Shown: piece after piece, positions 1 to 7,258 of the stretch
How positions within the stretch are numbered: position 1 is the stretch's first letter
Layout: the number at the start of each line of letters is the position of its first letter
DNA from: Cognatishimia activa
Lineage (GTDB): Bacteria > Pseudomonadota > Alphaproteobacteria > Rhodobacterales > Rhodobacteraceae
DNA: 32,176 nucleotides
Reading direction: 5' to 3'
Assembly: GCF_001458335.1 (NCBI RefSeq)
Contig: NZ_CYTO01000024.1
Location: forward strand, 855,867-888,042
Program-made: the position numbers and the translations under genes
The notes under the pieces: model-generated
Database searches by the model: none
Seen by the model: the letters and a program-made list of their open reading frames with translations, nothing else
Told to the model about the DNA's origin: nothing

Positions 1-14
1 TCTTCTAAATCTGA

Positions 15-48
15 AACAAAAAAGGCGCGCCTAGTCCGGCGCGCCTTT
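15..48 (-). terminator. Intrinsic terminator of the SLC13-type transporter gene
   Basis: A perfect 11-bp stem (AAAGGCGCGCC at 21-31, GGCGCGCCTTT at 38-48) has a 6-nt loop. Read on the minus strand it is followed by a T-rich run (TTTTTTGTTT), so it ends transcription of the gene that stops at 70. On the plus strand the trailing sequence (TTTCTGTTTTG) is also T-rich, so it may act in both directions for a gene outside the window. Confidence 0.85.
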
Positions 49-69
49 CTGTTTTGTATCTCGTCAGTG

Positions 70-1953
70 TCAGAACACCACGTTCATCATGGTCATTGAA
101 ACGATCAGGAACAGGATCGTCATGATCCCACCTGACTTCACAAAGTCGATCACCTTGTAGCCCCCCGGCCCCATGATCAACGCATTCACTTGGTGTGTTG
201 GGATCAAGAAGCTGTTGGAAGTCGAAATCGCCACGGTCAGCGCGAAAATCGCAGGATCACCGCCCGCTGCAATGGCAATGGAAACCGCGAGCGGCACCAA
301 TAGAACCGTCGCACCAACGTTTGACATGACAAGCGTGAATATGGTCGCCAAAATCGCGACACCGGTTTGCAACGCCCATAGAGGCCAACCATCCAGCAAA
401 GCTAACACTTGATGTGCAATCCACTCTGCGGTCCCTGTGTTTTGCACTGCCATCCCTAAGGGGATCAAACTCGCTAAGAGAAAAACCGAGGTCCAGTTGA
501 CTGCTTCATAGGCTTCATCAATGTCCAGAACACCAGTCAGGATCATCCCAACGGCACCGGTAAAGAGACAAAGGGACAGCCGGATGTCGGTGAAAAGGAT
601 CATCGACAGCGCGATCAGGAAGAAAACGACAGCAAATCCCAGTTTGCGAGGACGCAGCTCTTCACGCGGGAAATCTTGGGTCACCACGACAAAATCCCGG
701 TCTTTCGTCAGGCGCGTCAAAGACTCCCATGTCGAATGAATGACCAGCGTATCGCCCACCTTGAAGGGCACTTTACCTACAGCCGTTGGCTCGTGATCTT
801 CCGTGCTCATCCGGCTCAACGTGTCTTCATCGCGGTGGATGGCAAGCAAAGACGCCTCATAGGTCTTGCGGAAACTCACATCTGCAGCACATTTGCCAAC
901 AATGCCGGAGCCCGGCGGAATAACCACTTCGGCCACGCCGGATTTGGTCGCCGCATAATCTTCTGAGAAGACGTCCAGGTCCATATGAAGCGTAAAGCCT
1001 TCATTCAGAACCATTTCGCGCACTTCTTTTCGACCGCCCAAGATTGCAAGACGGCATGGGGTCTCCACTTGGGTTTCCACCGCAGGCGCAAACCAACGCC
1101 GGCCCTGCCAGGCAGAGCCGATGATGTAGACGTTGTATTCATTCATCAGATCGATGAAGCGTTTGTTGCCAACGGGGTGACCTGCTGGGATCGAAATCTC
1201 GTGAATATCGGTCTTCAGACCATAGATCTTGCGCAAGAATTCTTTCAGCGATTGGCCAGACGCCGCGCCATCATTGTCGGTTGCAGACGGCAGGACCCAA
1301 CGGCCAAAGATCACAAAATACAAAATCCCGGTCAGCACCAAGCAGGCACCAATCGGAGTTACGGAGAAGAGCTCAAACGGCACCATTTTCTGCCCTTCAG
1401 GCAGGTTGGTATTCGCAGCCAATATGAGGTCGTTGAGAAGGATAAGCGGCGAGGAACCGACCAGTGTCATCGTGCCGCCCAGAATTGCGCAAAAGCCCAT
1501 GGGCATAAGCAATCGAGACAAAGGGATCTCGGTGCGAACAGAAATCCGGCTGACCACCGGCAGAAACAGCGCAGCCGCGCCAACGTTCTGCATGAATGAT
1601 GAAATGACACCAACGGTGCCTGAAATGATCGGAATAATCCGGCCTTCGGTTTTTCCGCCCCGTTTCAGAATAATTGCCGCGACTTTGCTCATCAGGCCCG
1701 TCTTGTCGAGCCCGGCACCAATGATCATGACGGCGATGATAGATATCACCGCATTTGATGCGAAACCATCAAACAGATGGGTCACGTCAGCCACGTTGGA
1801 TGTCGCTGGGATTTGGGAAATCAAACCAAGCAGAACCATCACAAGCACTGCGGCAAGATCAATCCTAACAATTTCAGAAACAAAGAGAAAAACCGTAAAT
1901 GCCAATAGTCCAAGAACCACCGACATTTCCAACGTCAAAGAAATGGCTTCCAA
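70..1953 (-). CDS. SLC13-family permease with TrkA-C-like domains
   Basis: This is an inner-membrane transporter of the SLC13/ArsB-like ion transporter superfamily, probably moving an organic or inorganic anion with a cation; the substrate cannot be read. Hydrophobic helices fill both thirds of the protein. A soluble middle section (roughly residues 240-435) holds two beta-rich regions like TrkA-C regulatory domains, as in many 580-630-residue bacterial homologues. I chose the TTG start at 1953 because AGGAGG lies 8 nt upstream; this gives 627 residues. The open frame reaches back to 2028, but that extension is hydrophilic and lacks a comparable ribosome binding site. ATG at 1926 is an alternative. 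It is divergent from the P450 gene, with about 70 bp between the starts. Confidence 0.85.
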   Translation of the reverse strand: MEAISLTLEMSVVLGLLAFTVFLFVSEIVRIDLAAVLVMVLLGLISQIPATSNVADVTHLFDGFASNAVISIIAVMIIGAGLDKTGLMSKVAAIILKRGGKTEGRIIPIISGTVGVISSFMQNVGAAALFLPVVSRISVRTEIPLSRLLMPMGFCAILGGTMTLVGSSPLILLNDLILAANTNLPEGQKMVPFELFSVTPIGACLVLTGILYFVIFGRWVLPSATDNDGAASGQSLKEFLRKIYGLKTDIHEISIPAGHPVGNKRFIDLMNEYNVYIIGSAWQGRRWFAPAVETQVETPCRLAILGGRKEVREMVLNEGFTLHMDLDVFSEDYAATKSGVAEVVIPPGSGIVGKCAADVSFRKTYEASLLAIHRDEDTLSRMSTEDHEPTAVGKVPFKVGDTLVIHSTWESLTRLTKDRDFVVVTQDFPREELRPRKLGFAVVFFLIALSMILFTDIRLSLCLFTGAVGMILTGVLDIDEAYEAVNWTSVFLLASLIPLGMAVQNTGTAEWIAHQVLALLDGWPLWALQTGVAILATIFTLVMSNVGATVLLVPLAVSIAIAAGGDPAIFALTVAISTSNSFLIPTHQVNALIMGPGGYKVIDFVKSGGIMTILFLIVSMTMMNVVF

Positions 1954-2026
1954 GTTTAGCTCCTCCTGACTTGTCTTACTCCCCTGATCCCATTGACGCA
2001 ACGTGCACCTACAAATTTCCCTAACC

Positions 2027-3262
2027 ATGTCGCAAATTCCGGTTGCAATCGCCCAAAACTCTGCAAAGCATGCGCCTATGCTAGACCTAAGACAGCTCCC
2101 AACAGATCCCGATTTTGTTCAGAATCCCTACCCTTTTTATGCTGATGCGCGCCGCGTAGGGCCGCTACAGTATTGGCAGGACTATGGGATGATGGCGGCC
2201 TTCTCTTATGCAACCGTCTCCATGCTGTTCAAAGACAAGCGGTTAGGTCGCGAGGTCCCTGCCGAGATGGCTGAGGCGCCAAAGCCGCATACCAAGCCCT
2301 TCTATGATATCGAAGCCCATTCAATGTTGGAGCTGGAAGCGCCACGCCACACGCGACTTCGTGGATTGGTCATGCGCGCCTTCACAACGCGGCGCATTGT
2401 AACTTTAGACAAAGATATCGAAGAGCTGTCACATCAGTTAATCGACTCATTTCCAGATGAGCCATTCGATCTTTTGCCCGCCTTTGCGACCAAAATCCCC
2501 GTGATTATCATCGCACGCATGCTCGGCGTCCCTGAAAGCATGGCTGATCAGTTGTTGAAATGGTCCAACGATATGGTCGCGATGTACCAAGCGTCCCGCA
2601 CCCATGAAACCGAAGTTCAGGCCGCGACATCTTCACAAGAGTTCGCGGAGTTCATGCGCGGCTATGTAGAGGAAAAACGGGTTTCCCCGGGCGATGACCT
2701 TCTTACAGAACTTATTGCGGCGGAAGAGGATGGCGAAAAACTCTCAACCGATGAGATGATCAGCACCTGTATTCTTCTGCTGAATGCCGGGCACGAGGCG
2801 ACAGTTCATACGATTGGCAACTCCGTCAAAACAGTGCTCGAACATGGGCTAAATGCGGATTGGTTTGCGCCAGAGAAAATCGACAAAACCATCGAAGAAT
2901 TAATACGGCTCGACCCGCCTTTGCATATGTTTACGCGCTATGCCTACGAAGACGTAGAAGTCGGAAAATTCACACTCAAGCGGGGCGACCAGGTGGCATT
3001 GATGCTTGGCGCAGCAAACCGCGACCCAGACGCTTGGGAAAACCCTGATCAATTCAATCCATATCGCCCGATCAAAACAAATATGGCCTTTGGCGCAGGA
3101 CGGCATTTCTGCGTTGGGGCTCCGCTTGCGCGATTAGAGTTGCGTATCGCCCTACCGATTCTCTTTGAACGCTGCCCAGACCTCAAGTTTTCTGCGCCGC
3201 CGCGATACGCCAACACGTACCATTTTCATGGGTTAGAACGGCTGATGGTTCAGACCGGGTAA
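2027..3262 (+). CDS. Cytochrome P450
   Basis: A soluble class I bacterial cytochrome P450 monooxygenase of 411 residues, a normal length. The heme-binding loop FGAGRHFCVG is present with the cysteine ligand at residue 362 (codon at 3110). The I-helix oxygen-activation motif reads AGHEAT, and the K-helix ExxR motif (ELIR) follows. It needs a ferredoxin and reductase for electrons; none is adjacent, though a ferredoxin-NADP reductase lies about 2 kb downstream. The substrate is unknown. The start is uncertain: ATG at 2027 and ATG at 2078 are both possible, neither has a clear Shine-Dalgarno sequence, and the conserved N-terminus (PTDPDFVQNPYPFY) fits either. It converges on the Lrp gene with a 10-nt gap and no visible terminator. 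Confidence 0.9.
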   Translation: MSQIPVAIAQNSAKHAPMLDLRQLPTDPDFVQNPYPFYADARRVGPLQYWQDYGMMAAFSYATVSMLFKDKRLGREVPAEMAEAPKPHTKPFYDIEAHSMLELEAPRHTRLRGLVMRAFTTRRIVTLDKDIEELSHQLIDSFPDEPFDLLPAFATKIPVIIIARMLGVPESMADQLLKWSNDMVAMYQASRTHETEVQAATSSQEFAEFMRGYVEEKRVSPGDDLLTELIAAEEDGEKLSTDEMISTCILLLNAGHEATVHTIGNSVKTVLEHGLNADWFAPEKIDKTIEELIRLDPPLHMFTRYAYEDVEVGKFTLKRGDQVALMLGAANRDPDAWENPDQFNPYRPIKTNMAFGAGRHFCVGAPLARLELRIALPILFERCPDLKFSAPPRYANTYHFHGLERLMVQTG

Positions 3263-3272
3263 AGTCCCTAAA

Positions 3273-3734
3273 TCAGAGCGGCAGAAGCGTGGTAGATTTA
3301 AGCTCTTCCATGGAAAGCAATGCGGTCACGTTATAGACGCGAACTTCCGAAATCAGAGCTTGGTAAAACACGTCATAGGCACGGGCATTTTCCACCCGAA
3401 CCTTGAGGATATAGTCGATGTCCCCAGCCAGGCGATGCGCCTCTTGGACTTCCGGGCGATCCTGTAGTGCTTTCAAGAACTTAGCCTGCCATTCCGCCTC
3501 ATGTTCGCTGGTTCGGATCAGCACAAAAAAGCAGGCCTCAAAGCCCAGTGCTTCGGCATCCAAAACGGCTGTCTGATTTTTGATAATCCCGCCTTCGCGC
3601 AACTTGCGAATCCGGTTCCATACTGGGGTCTTAGAAGAGCCGACCCGGCGCGCAATTTCGTCCAAAGAGAGCGCAGCATCTCGCTGCAACTCGTTGAGAA
3701 TCTTCCGATCCATCTCATCTATGCGTAATGCCAT
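3273..3734 (-). CDS. Lrp/AsnC family transcriptional regulator
   Basis: A 153-residue Lrp/AsnC-type DNA-binding protein, the usual length for the family. The N-terminal helix-turn-helix spans about residues 23-43 (LSLDEIARRVGSSKTPVWNR) and is followed by the ligand-sensing RAM/AsnC domain, with the typical segment LAGDIDYILKVRVENARAYD. Such proteins form dimers and octamers that wrap DNA and respond to amino acids. It is transcribed divergently from cysG across a 141-bp AT-rich spacer that contains several inverted repeats, so control of cysG and of itself is the natural inference. Which effector it binds cannot be read. Confidence 0.92.
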   Translation of the reverse strand: MALRIDEMDRKILNELQRDAALSLDEIARRVGSSKTPVWNRIRKLREGGIIKNQTAVLDAEALGFEACFFVLIRTSEHEAEWQAKFLKALQDRPEVQEAHRLAGDIDYILKVRVENARAYDVFYQALISEVRVYNVTALLSMEELKSTTLLPL

Positions 3735-3771
3735 TCCAATTTCCCAATTATCGAGGAATTTTCGCCCATTT

Positions 3772-3783
3772 TGAATGCATTCA
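3772..3783. promoter_or_regulatory. 12-bp palindrome in the lrp-cysG spacer
   Basis: TGAATGCATTCA is a perfect palindrome about 38 bp upstream of the lrp-type gene start and 92 bp upstream of cysG. It is a candidate regulator binding site, but no protein is assigned to it. Confidence 0.35.
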
Positions 3784-3840
3784 TAGAATAATGATTTCTA
3801 TTTTGCTAGACATATGGCGCTTTACTAGAATTATTTTCTA
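3784..3840. promoter_or_regulatory. Two phased TAGAA/TTCTA inverted repeats, candidate Lrp operators
   Basis: TAGAA-N7-TTCTA lies at 3784-3800 and TAGAA-N5-TTCTA at 3826-3840. Their centres are 41 bp apart, close to four helical turns, which suits a multimeric Lrp-type protein bound to one face of the DNA. The second repeat touches the cysG -10 box. Assignment to the adjacent regulator is inference. Confidence 0.5.
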
Positions 3841-3844
3841 TAAT
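3839..3844 (+). promoter_or_regulatory. Candidate -10 box of cysG
   Basis: A consensus TATAAT lies 31 nt upstream of the cysG start codon. At the usual 17-nt distance the -35 position reads GGCGCT, which does not match consensus, so the promoter would probably need an activator. Confidence 0.45.
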
Positions 3845-3875
3845 AAGCCAAGCCAGCATATCTCGAGAAGACCCA

Positions 3876-5270
3876 ATGAAACACTACCCTGTCTATCTGT
3901 CCGTTCAAGGACAACACATTGCCCTTTCCGGCGGGGCAGATGCTGCGCTTGCGAAGTTGCGTCTGCTGATGAAAACCGAAGCGCAAATTACGGTTTTCGC
4001 ACCCGAGGCAGCGGCAGAGATTCGAGACTGGGCGACGCAGGGCAAACTGACTTGGGTGCCCCGCGCTCTTGAGGATGGAGATCTCGGCAAAGAAGTGTTG
4101 TTCTATGCTGCCGATGAGGACGAAGCAGAAGACGCCCGCACCGCCGCGATTGCACGTAAGGCCGGTGTTCTCGCCAATATCGTCGACAATCTGCAGGACA
4201 GCCAGTTCATCACACCGGCAATTGTTGATCGTGATCCAGTCACAGTCGCCATCGGCACCGAAGGTGCTGCGCCTGTCTTGGCGCGCGCAATCAAAGCAGA
4301 GCTCGAAGAACGTCTGTCGCCAAATCTTGGCATGCTTGCGCGCATCGGCAAGACTTTCCGCAAAACCGTAGAGGTGCTGCCGTTTGGACGGGCGCGTCGT
4401 GATTTCTGGTCTGACTACTATTTCAACCTTGGTCCGCGCATTGAGACACAGGGCGAAAGCGCCGCGCAGCGCGCGTTGAACGAACTACTGGTGGATCACG
4501 TCAACATCTCGGACGCCCCAGGCCACGTGTCTTTCGTTGGCGCAGGCCCCGGCGATCCGGAACTGCTGACACTAAAGGCACGGAAAGCTTTGGATAAGGC
4601 GGATGTGGTTATCTACGATCGGCTGGTTGCGCCCGAGATTTTGGAGCTTGCCCGCCGCGAAGCTGTACTGATTGACGCGGGCAAAACGCCCTACGGGCAG
4701 CACACCCCGCAGGACCACATCAACGCTTTGATGGTCGAACACGCCCATGACGGACACCAGGTGGTCCGCCTGAAATCCGGCGATCCAACTGTGTTTGGGC
4801 GTTTGGATGAAGAGATGGATGCGCTTGATGCAGCCGAGGTGACTTACACCATTGTCCCGGGCATTACCGCTGCCTCTGCATCCGTTGCAGCAATCGGTCA
4901 AAGCCTAACAAAACGCGGTAGAAACTCTGGTGTACGTTTCCTGACCGGGCACGACGTCGAAGGGTTCGCTGACCATGACTGGCGCACTCTCGCGAGCCCA
5001 GGTGAAGTTGCAGCGATCTACATGGGCAAGAAGGCCGCGCATTTTATTCAAGGCCGCCTGCTCATGCATGGTGCAGATCCCGCAACACCCGTGACAGTGA
5101 TCGAAAACGCATCTCGCGCAGATCAGCATTTGATTACGACAACGCTCGCGACCATGGCGCATGATTTGTCAGAGGCAGACCTGTCTGGCCCGGCCCTCCC
5201 CCTGATCGGATTAAACCCGCGGGCCGAAGCATTGGCGCATGCTGAAGGTCAGGCAAAAGCCGCGCACTAA
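3876..5270 (+). CDS. cysG: Siroheme synthase (bifunctional CysG)
   Basis: A two-domain enzyme of 464 residues that makes siroheme, the cofactor of sulfite and nitrite reductases, from uroporphyrinogen III. The first ~200 residues are the precorrin-2 dehydrogenase/sirohydrochlorin ferrochelatase module; its dinucleotide loop reads SGGADAALAK, with Ala where many homologues have a third Gly. From about residue 218 comes the SAM-dependent uroporphyrinogen III methyltransferase, with GAGPGDPELL at 222-231 and the later SGDPTVFGR and VPGITAA motifs. ATG at 3876 is the first start after a stop-rich leader. In related Rhodobacteraceae this gene usually leads a sulfate-reduction cluster; here it is followed only by a ferredoxin-NADP reductase gene. 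Confidence 0.95.
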   Translation: MKHYPVYLSVQGQHIALSGGADAALAKLRLLMKTEAQITVFAPEAAAEIRDWATQGKLTWVPRALEDGDLGKEVLFYAADEDEAEDARTAAIARKAGVLANIVDNLQDSQFITPAIVDRDPVTVAIGTEGAAPVLARAIKAELEERLSPNLGMLARIGKTFRKTVEVLPFGRARRDFWSDYYFNLGPRIETQGESAAQRALNELLVDHVNISDAPGHVSFVGAGPGDPELLTLKARKALDKADVVIYDRLVAPEILELARREAVLIDAGKTPYGQHTPQDHINALMVEHAHDGHQVVRLKSGDPTVFGRLDEEMDALDAAEVTYTIVPGITAASASVAAIGQSLTKRGRNSGVRFLTGHDVEGFADHDWRTLASPGEVAAIYMGKKAAHFIQGRLLMHGADPATPVTVIENASRADQHLITTTLATMAHDLSEADLSGPALPLIGLNPRAEALAHAEGQAKAAH

Positions 5271-5285
5271 ACATTGATTTCGGAT

Positions 5286-5301
5286 TTGCCGCCTGCGGCA
5301 A
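5286..5301. repeat. Perfect inverted repeat after cysG
   Basis: TTGCCGC and GCGGCAA form a 7-bp stem with a 2-nt loop, 16 bp after the cysG stop. No T-run follows, so it is not a convincing intrinsic terminator. It lies in the 113-bp spacer where other sulfur genes might be expected. Confidence 0.5.
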
Positions 5302-5383
5302 CAAGATCCGCTGTTCAATCGTGCATAACCTGATACATCGAATGTAGGCAATCCCGCCTGTTTATTGATGCGAGCTGAATCCA

Positions 5384-6223
5384 GTGACCGAAGCCACAGC
5401 CCCAGAAGCGAAAAAACCCGCCCTGCCCGATGCACAGACGGTAACCCAGGTAAAGCACTGGACTGACCGACTGTTTTCTTTCCGTTGTACGCGTCCGGCG
5501 TCCTTGCGGTTCCGGTCGGGTGAGTTTGTGATGATCGGTCTGATGGGCGACCCGCACCCAAAGACTGGCAAACCAAAGCCTTTGCTGCGCGCATATTCCA
5601 TTGCTTCCCCAAGCTGGGACGAGGAAATGGAGTTTTATTCCATCAAAGTCCCCGATGGTCCATTGACCTCGAAGCTTCAGCATATCGAAGTGGGTGATGA
5701 GATCATCCTGCGCCCGAAACCGGTTGGCACTTTGGTCCATGACGCATTGCTGCCCGGAAAACGCATCTGGTTTTTTGCCACCGGAACGGGCTTTGCACCT
5801 TTTGCGTCTTTGCTGCGCGAGCCGCAAACTTATGAAGACTATGACGAAGTCATTATCACCCATACCTGCCGCGAAGTTGGCGAACTCACTTATGGCGCTG
5901 AATTGATTGAGAGCCTCAAACACGATGAGCTGCTCAATGAGGTGATCGGCGAAGGCTTTTGGAAGAAGATTAAGTATTACCCGACCACAACGCGCGAAGA
6001 GAGCCCCAAAATGGGCCGGATTACGGATCTGCTGCGCTCTGGTGAAGCGTTCGAGGACCTAGGCGTCCCACCGCTCAAGCCAGAGACAGACCGCGCAATG
6101 ATCTGCGGGAACTTGGCGTTTAACCAAGAGCTGAAAGCACTGTTTGAAGAAGAATACGGCCTAGAAGAAGGTGCCAATTCAAAGCCAGCCCATTACGTGG
6201 TTGAGAAAGCGTTCTTGGACTAA
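5384..6223 (+). CDS. fpr: Ferredoxin-NADP(+) reductase
   Basis: A 279-residue bacterial-type flavoprotein that exchanges electrons between NADP(H) and ferredoxin or flavodoxin in the cytoplasm. The FAD-binding RAYSIASP motif is at residues 69-76 and the NADP-binding GTGFAPFASLLRE at 134-146. The C-terminus YVVEKAFLD is typical of the bacterial subclass, with residues extending past the aromatic position. The start is GTG at 5384; no in-frame ATG precedes the conserved region and the ribosome binding site is weak. It follows cysG by 113 bp on the same strand and may be read from the same transcript, supplying electrons for siroheme-dependent or P450 reactions (inference). Confidence 0.93.
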   Translation: MTEATAPEAKKPALPDAQTVTQVKHWTDRLFSFRCTRPASLRFRSGEFVMIGLMGDPHPKTGKPKPLLRAYSIASPSWDEEMEFYSIKVPDGPLTSKLQHIEVGDEIILRPKPVGTLVHDALLPGKRIWFFATGTGFAPFASLLREPQTYEDYDEVIITHTCREVGELTYGAELIESLKHDELLNEVIGEGFWKKIKYYPTTTREESPKMGRITDLLRSGEAFEDLGVPPLKPETDRAMICGNLAFNQELKALFEEEYGLEEGANSKPAHYVVEKAFLD

Positions 6224-6240
6224 CAGACGTCTCGCAACCG

Positions 6241-6281
6241 AAAACAAAAAAGCCGCGTCATGGGACGCGGCTTTCTTTTTT
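6241..6281. terminator. Bidirectional intrinsic terminator between fpr and the LEA-like gene
   Basis: An 11-bp perfect stem (AAAGCCGCGTC at 6249-6259, GACGCGGCTTT at 6264-6274) with a 4-nt loop is flanked by A-rich sequence on the left and T-rich sequence on the right. It can serve fpr on the plus strand and the convergent gene ending at 6297 on the minus strand. Confidence 0.92.
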
Positions 6282-6296
6282 TAACACTTGATGGGC

Positions 6297-7061
6297 TTAC
6301 AGACCCAGCGCCTGCTTCACCTGCTCCAGCGCCGCTTTCAGCAGTTCAGGATTGTCCTGCGCAGACTTCACCGCTTCGGTCAAAGCAACCTTTTGCAATG
6401 CACCAAGGTCAGAGCCTTCGATCAGTTCGCCGACTTTGTCCATGCTGAAGTTTTCAGGGTTAAGCAGGTCCAGAGCAGACATTCCTGCATCTGCTGCCGC
6501 TTCAGTGGCTTCAGCAGCGGTTTCGGTCGCTGCTTCAGTGGCCGTTTCTGTCGCCGCCTCGGTCGCCGTTTCCGCTGCATCTGTTGCTGCTTCGGTCGTC
6601 GCCGCTGCTGTATCAGTGGCCGCATCCGTTGCCGCTTCTACCGCATCACCTGCAGTTTCAGTCGCTGCATCTGCTGCGTCTTTCGCCATCTCAGTTGCGC
6701 CTTCAACAGCGTCACCAGCCGCTTCGGTTGCCGCGTCAGCAGCGCCAGTTGCCGCGTCTGTCGCCTCTTCCACCGCGTCGTTTACCGCTTCTTCGGCTGC
6801 GTCTTTGGCTTCTTCAACAGCGTTTTCTGCGGCGTCTTTCGCCTCTTCCACTGCTTCTTCAGCTGCGTCTTTCAAGTTTTCCAAAGCGTTACCTGCTTCT
6901 TTGGCAACGTCTTCAACTTTTTCTTCAACAACCTCTGCCGGGGCTGTGATTTCCGACGCCGGAGCTGCCTCTGTCGCTTCTTCTTTGGAGCCAGACCCAA
7001 ACAACACAAAAGCACCCACAGCAACAGCCGCTGCAATGACAACCCAAATCAGATTCTTCAT
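6297..7061 (-). CDS. Membrane-anchored Ala-rich hendecad-repeat (LEA-like) protein
   Basis: I do not recognise a named family. The 254-residue protein starts with a short membrane anchor or uncleaved signal (residues 4-22), then an acidic stretch, then about twelve 11-residue repeats from about residue 64 to 195 with pattern KDAAEEAVEEA, later richer in Thr (ADAATETAGDA). An 11-residue period with Ala and alternating charge is typical of amphipathic helices such as group 3 LEA proteins and apolipoproteins. A non-repetitive C-terminus (196-254, DLLNPENFSMDKVGELI and following) may be a small folded domain. The start at 7061 has GGGAG 7 nt upstream; the preceding in-frame ATG at 7067 is too close to it. 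A role in the periplasm or in stress tolerance is inference only. Confidence 0.7.
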   Translation of the reverse strand: MKNLIWVVIAAAVAVGAFVLFGSGSKEEATEAAPASEITAPAEVVEEKVEDVAKEAGNALENLKDAAEEAVEEAKDAAENAVEEAKDAAEEAVNDAVEEATDAATGAADAATEAAGDAVEGATEMAKDAADAATETAGDAVEAATDAATDTAAATTEAATDAAETATEAATETATEAATETAAEATEAAADAGMSALDLLNPENFSMDKVGELIEGSDLGALQKVALTEAVKSAQDNPELLKAALEQVKQALGL

Positions 7062-7083
7062 GGACATTCTCCCGGTCCGTTTC

Positions 7084-7125
7084 GCCACCGACTCGGGTGG
7101 CCTCATTTCGATGATGATGAAATGA
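7084..7125 (-). repeat. Two tandem inverted repeats upstream of the LEA-like gene
   Basis: GCCACC-N6-GGTGGC lies at 7084-7101 and TCATTTC-N9-GAAATGA at 7103-7125, one base apart. Both are perfect. They sit 23-64 bp upstream of the minus-strand start at 7061, so they could form two stacked hairpins in its 5' untranslated RNA or be protein sites. Confidence 0.5.
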
Positions 7126-7191
7126 CCGCTCAGAGAGGAGGTCTCAAGGGGGAAAGACTTGCGTTTTGGCGCAGAACCGCTGATTAACCGC

Positions 7192-7218
7192 TTGAATAGG
7201 CAAGGTCTCGCATATAGT
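7192..7218 (+). promoter_or_regulatory. Weak candidate promoter for infC
   Basis: TTGAAT (7192-7197) and TATAGT (7213-7218) are separated by 15 nt, shorter than ideal, and lie about 40 nt upstream of the proposed infC start. The call rests on these hexamers alone. Confidence 0.3.
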
Positions 7219-7258
7219 TTGCGACACCAAATCTGCTAATTATTGAAGGATTAAAACC

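Noticed and set aside
985-1599. 204-codon plus-strand open frame inside the SLC13-type gene
   Set aside because: It lies antisense to a clear transporter, with His/Gln/Arg-rich composition and no family resemblance.
5315-5923. 202-codon minus-strand open frame opposite fpr
   Set aside because: Antisense shadow of a well-supported ferredoxin-NADP reductase.
6490-6870. Possible DNA-level tandem or CRISPR-like repeat
   Set aside because: The periodicity is of codons for an 11-residue protein repeat with divergent bases; there are no identical repeats with unique spacers.
6288-7187. Long plus-strand open frames across 6288-7187 (up to about 300 codons) opposite the LEA-like gene
   Set aside because: They are shadows of the Ala-rich repeat on the other strand; their Cys/Arg/Phe- or Ser/Ala-rich translations are low-complexity artefacts, and the minus frame has an anchor, ribosome binding site and terminator.
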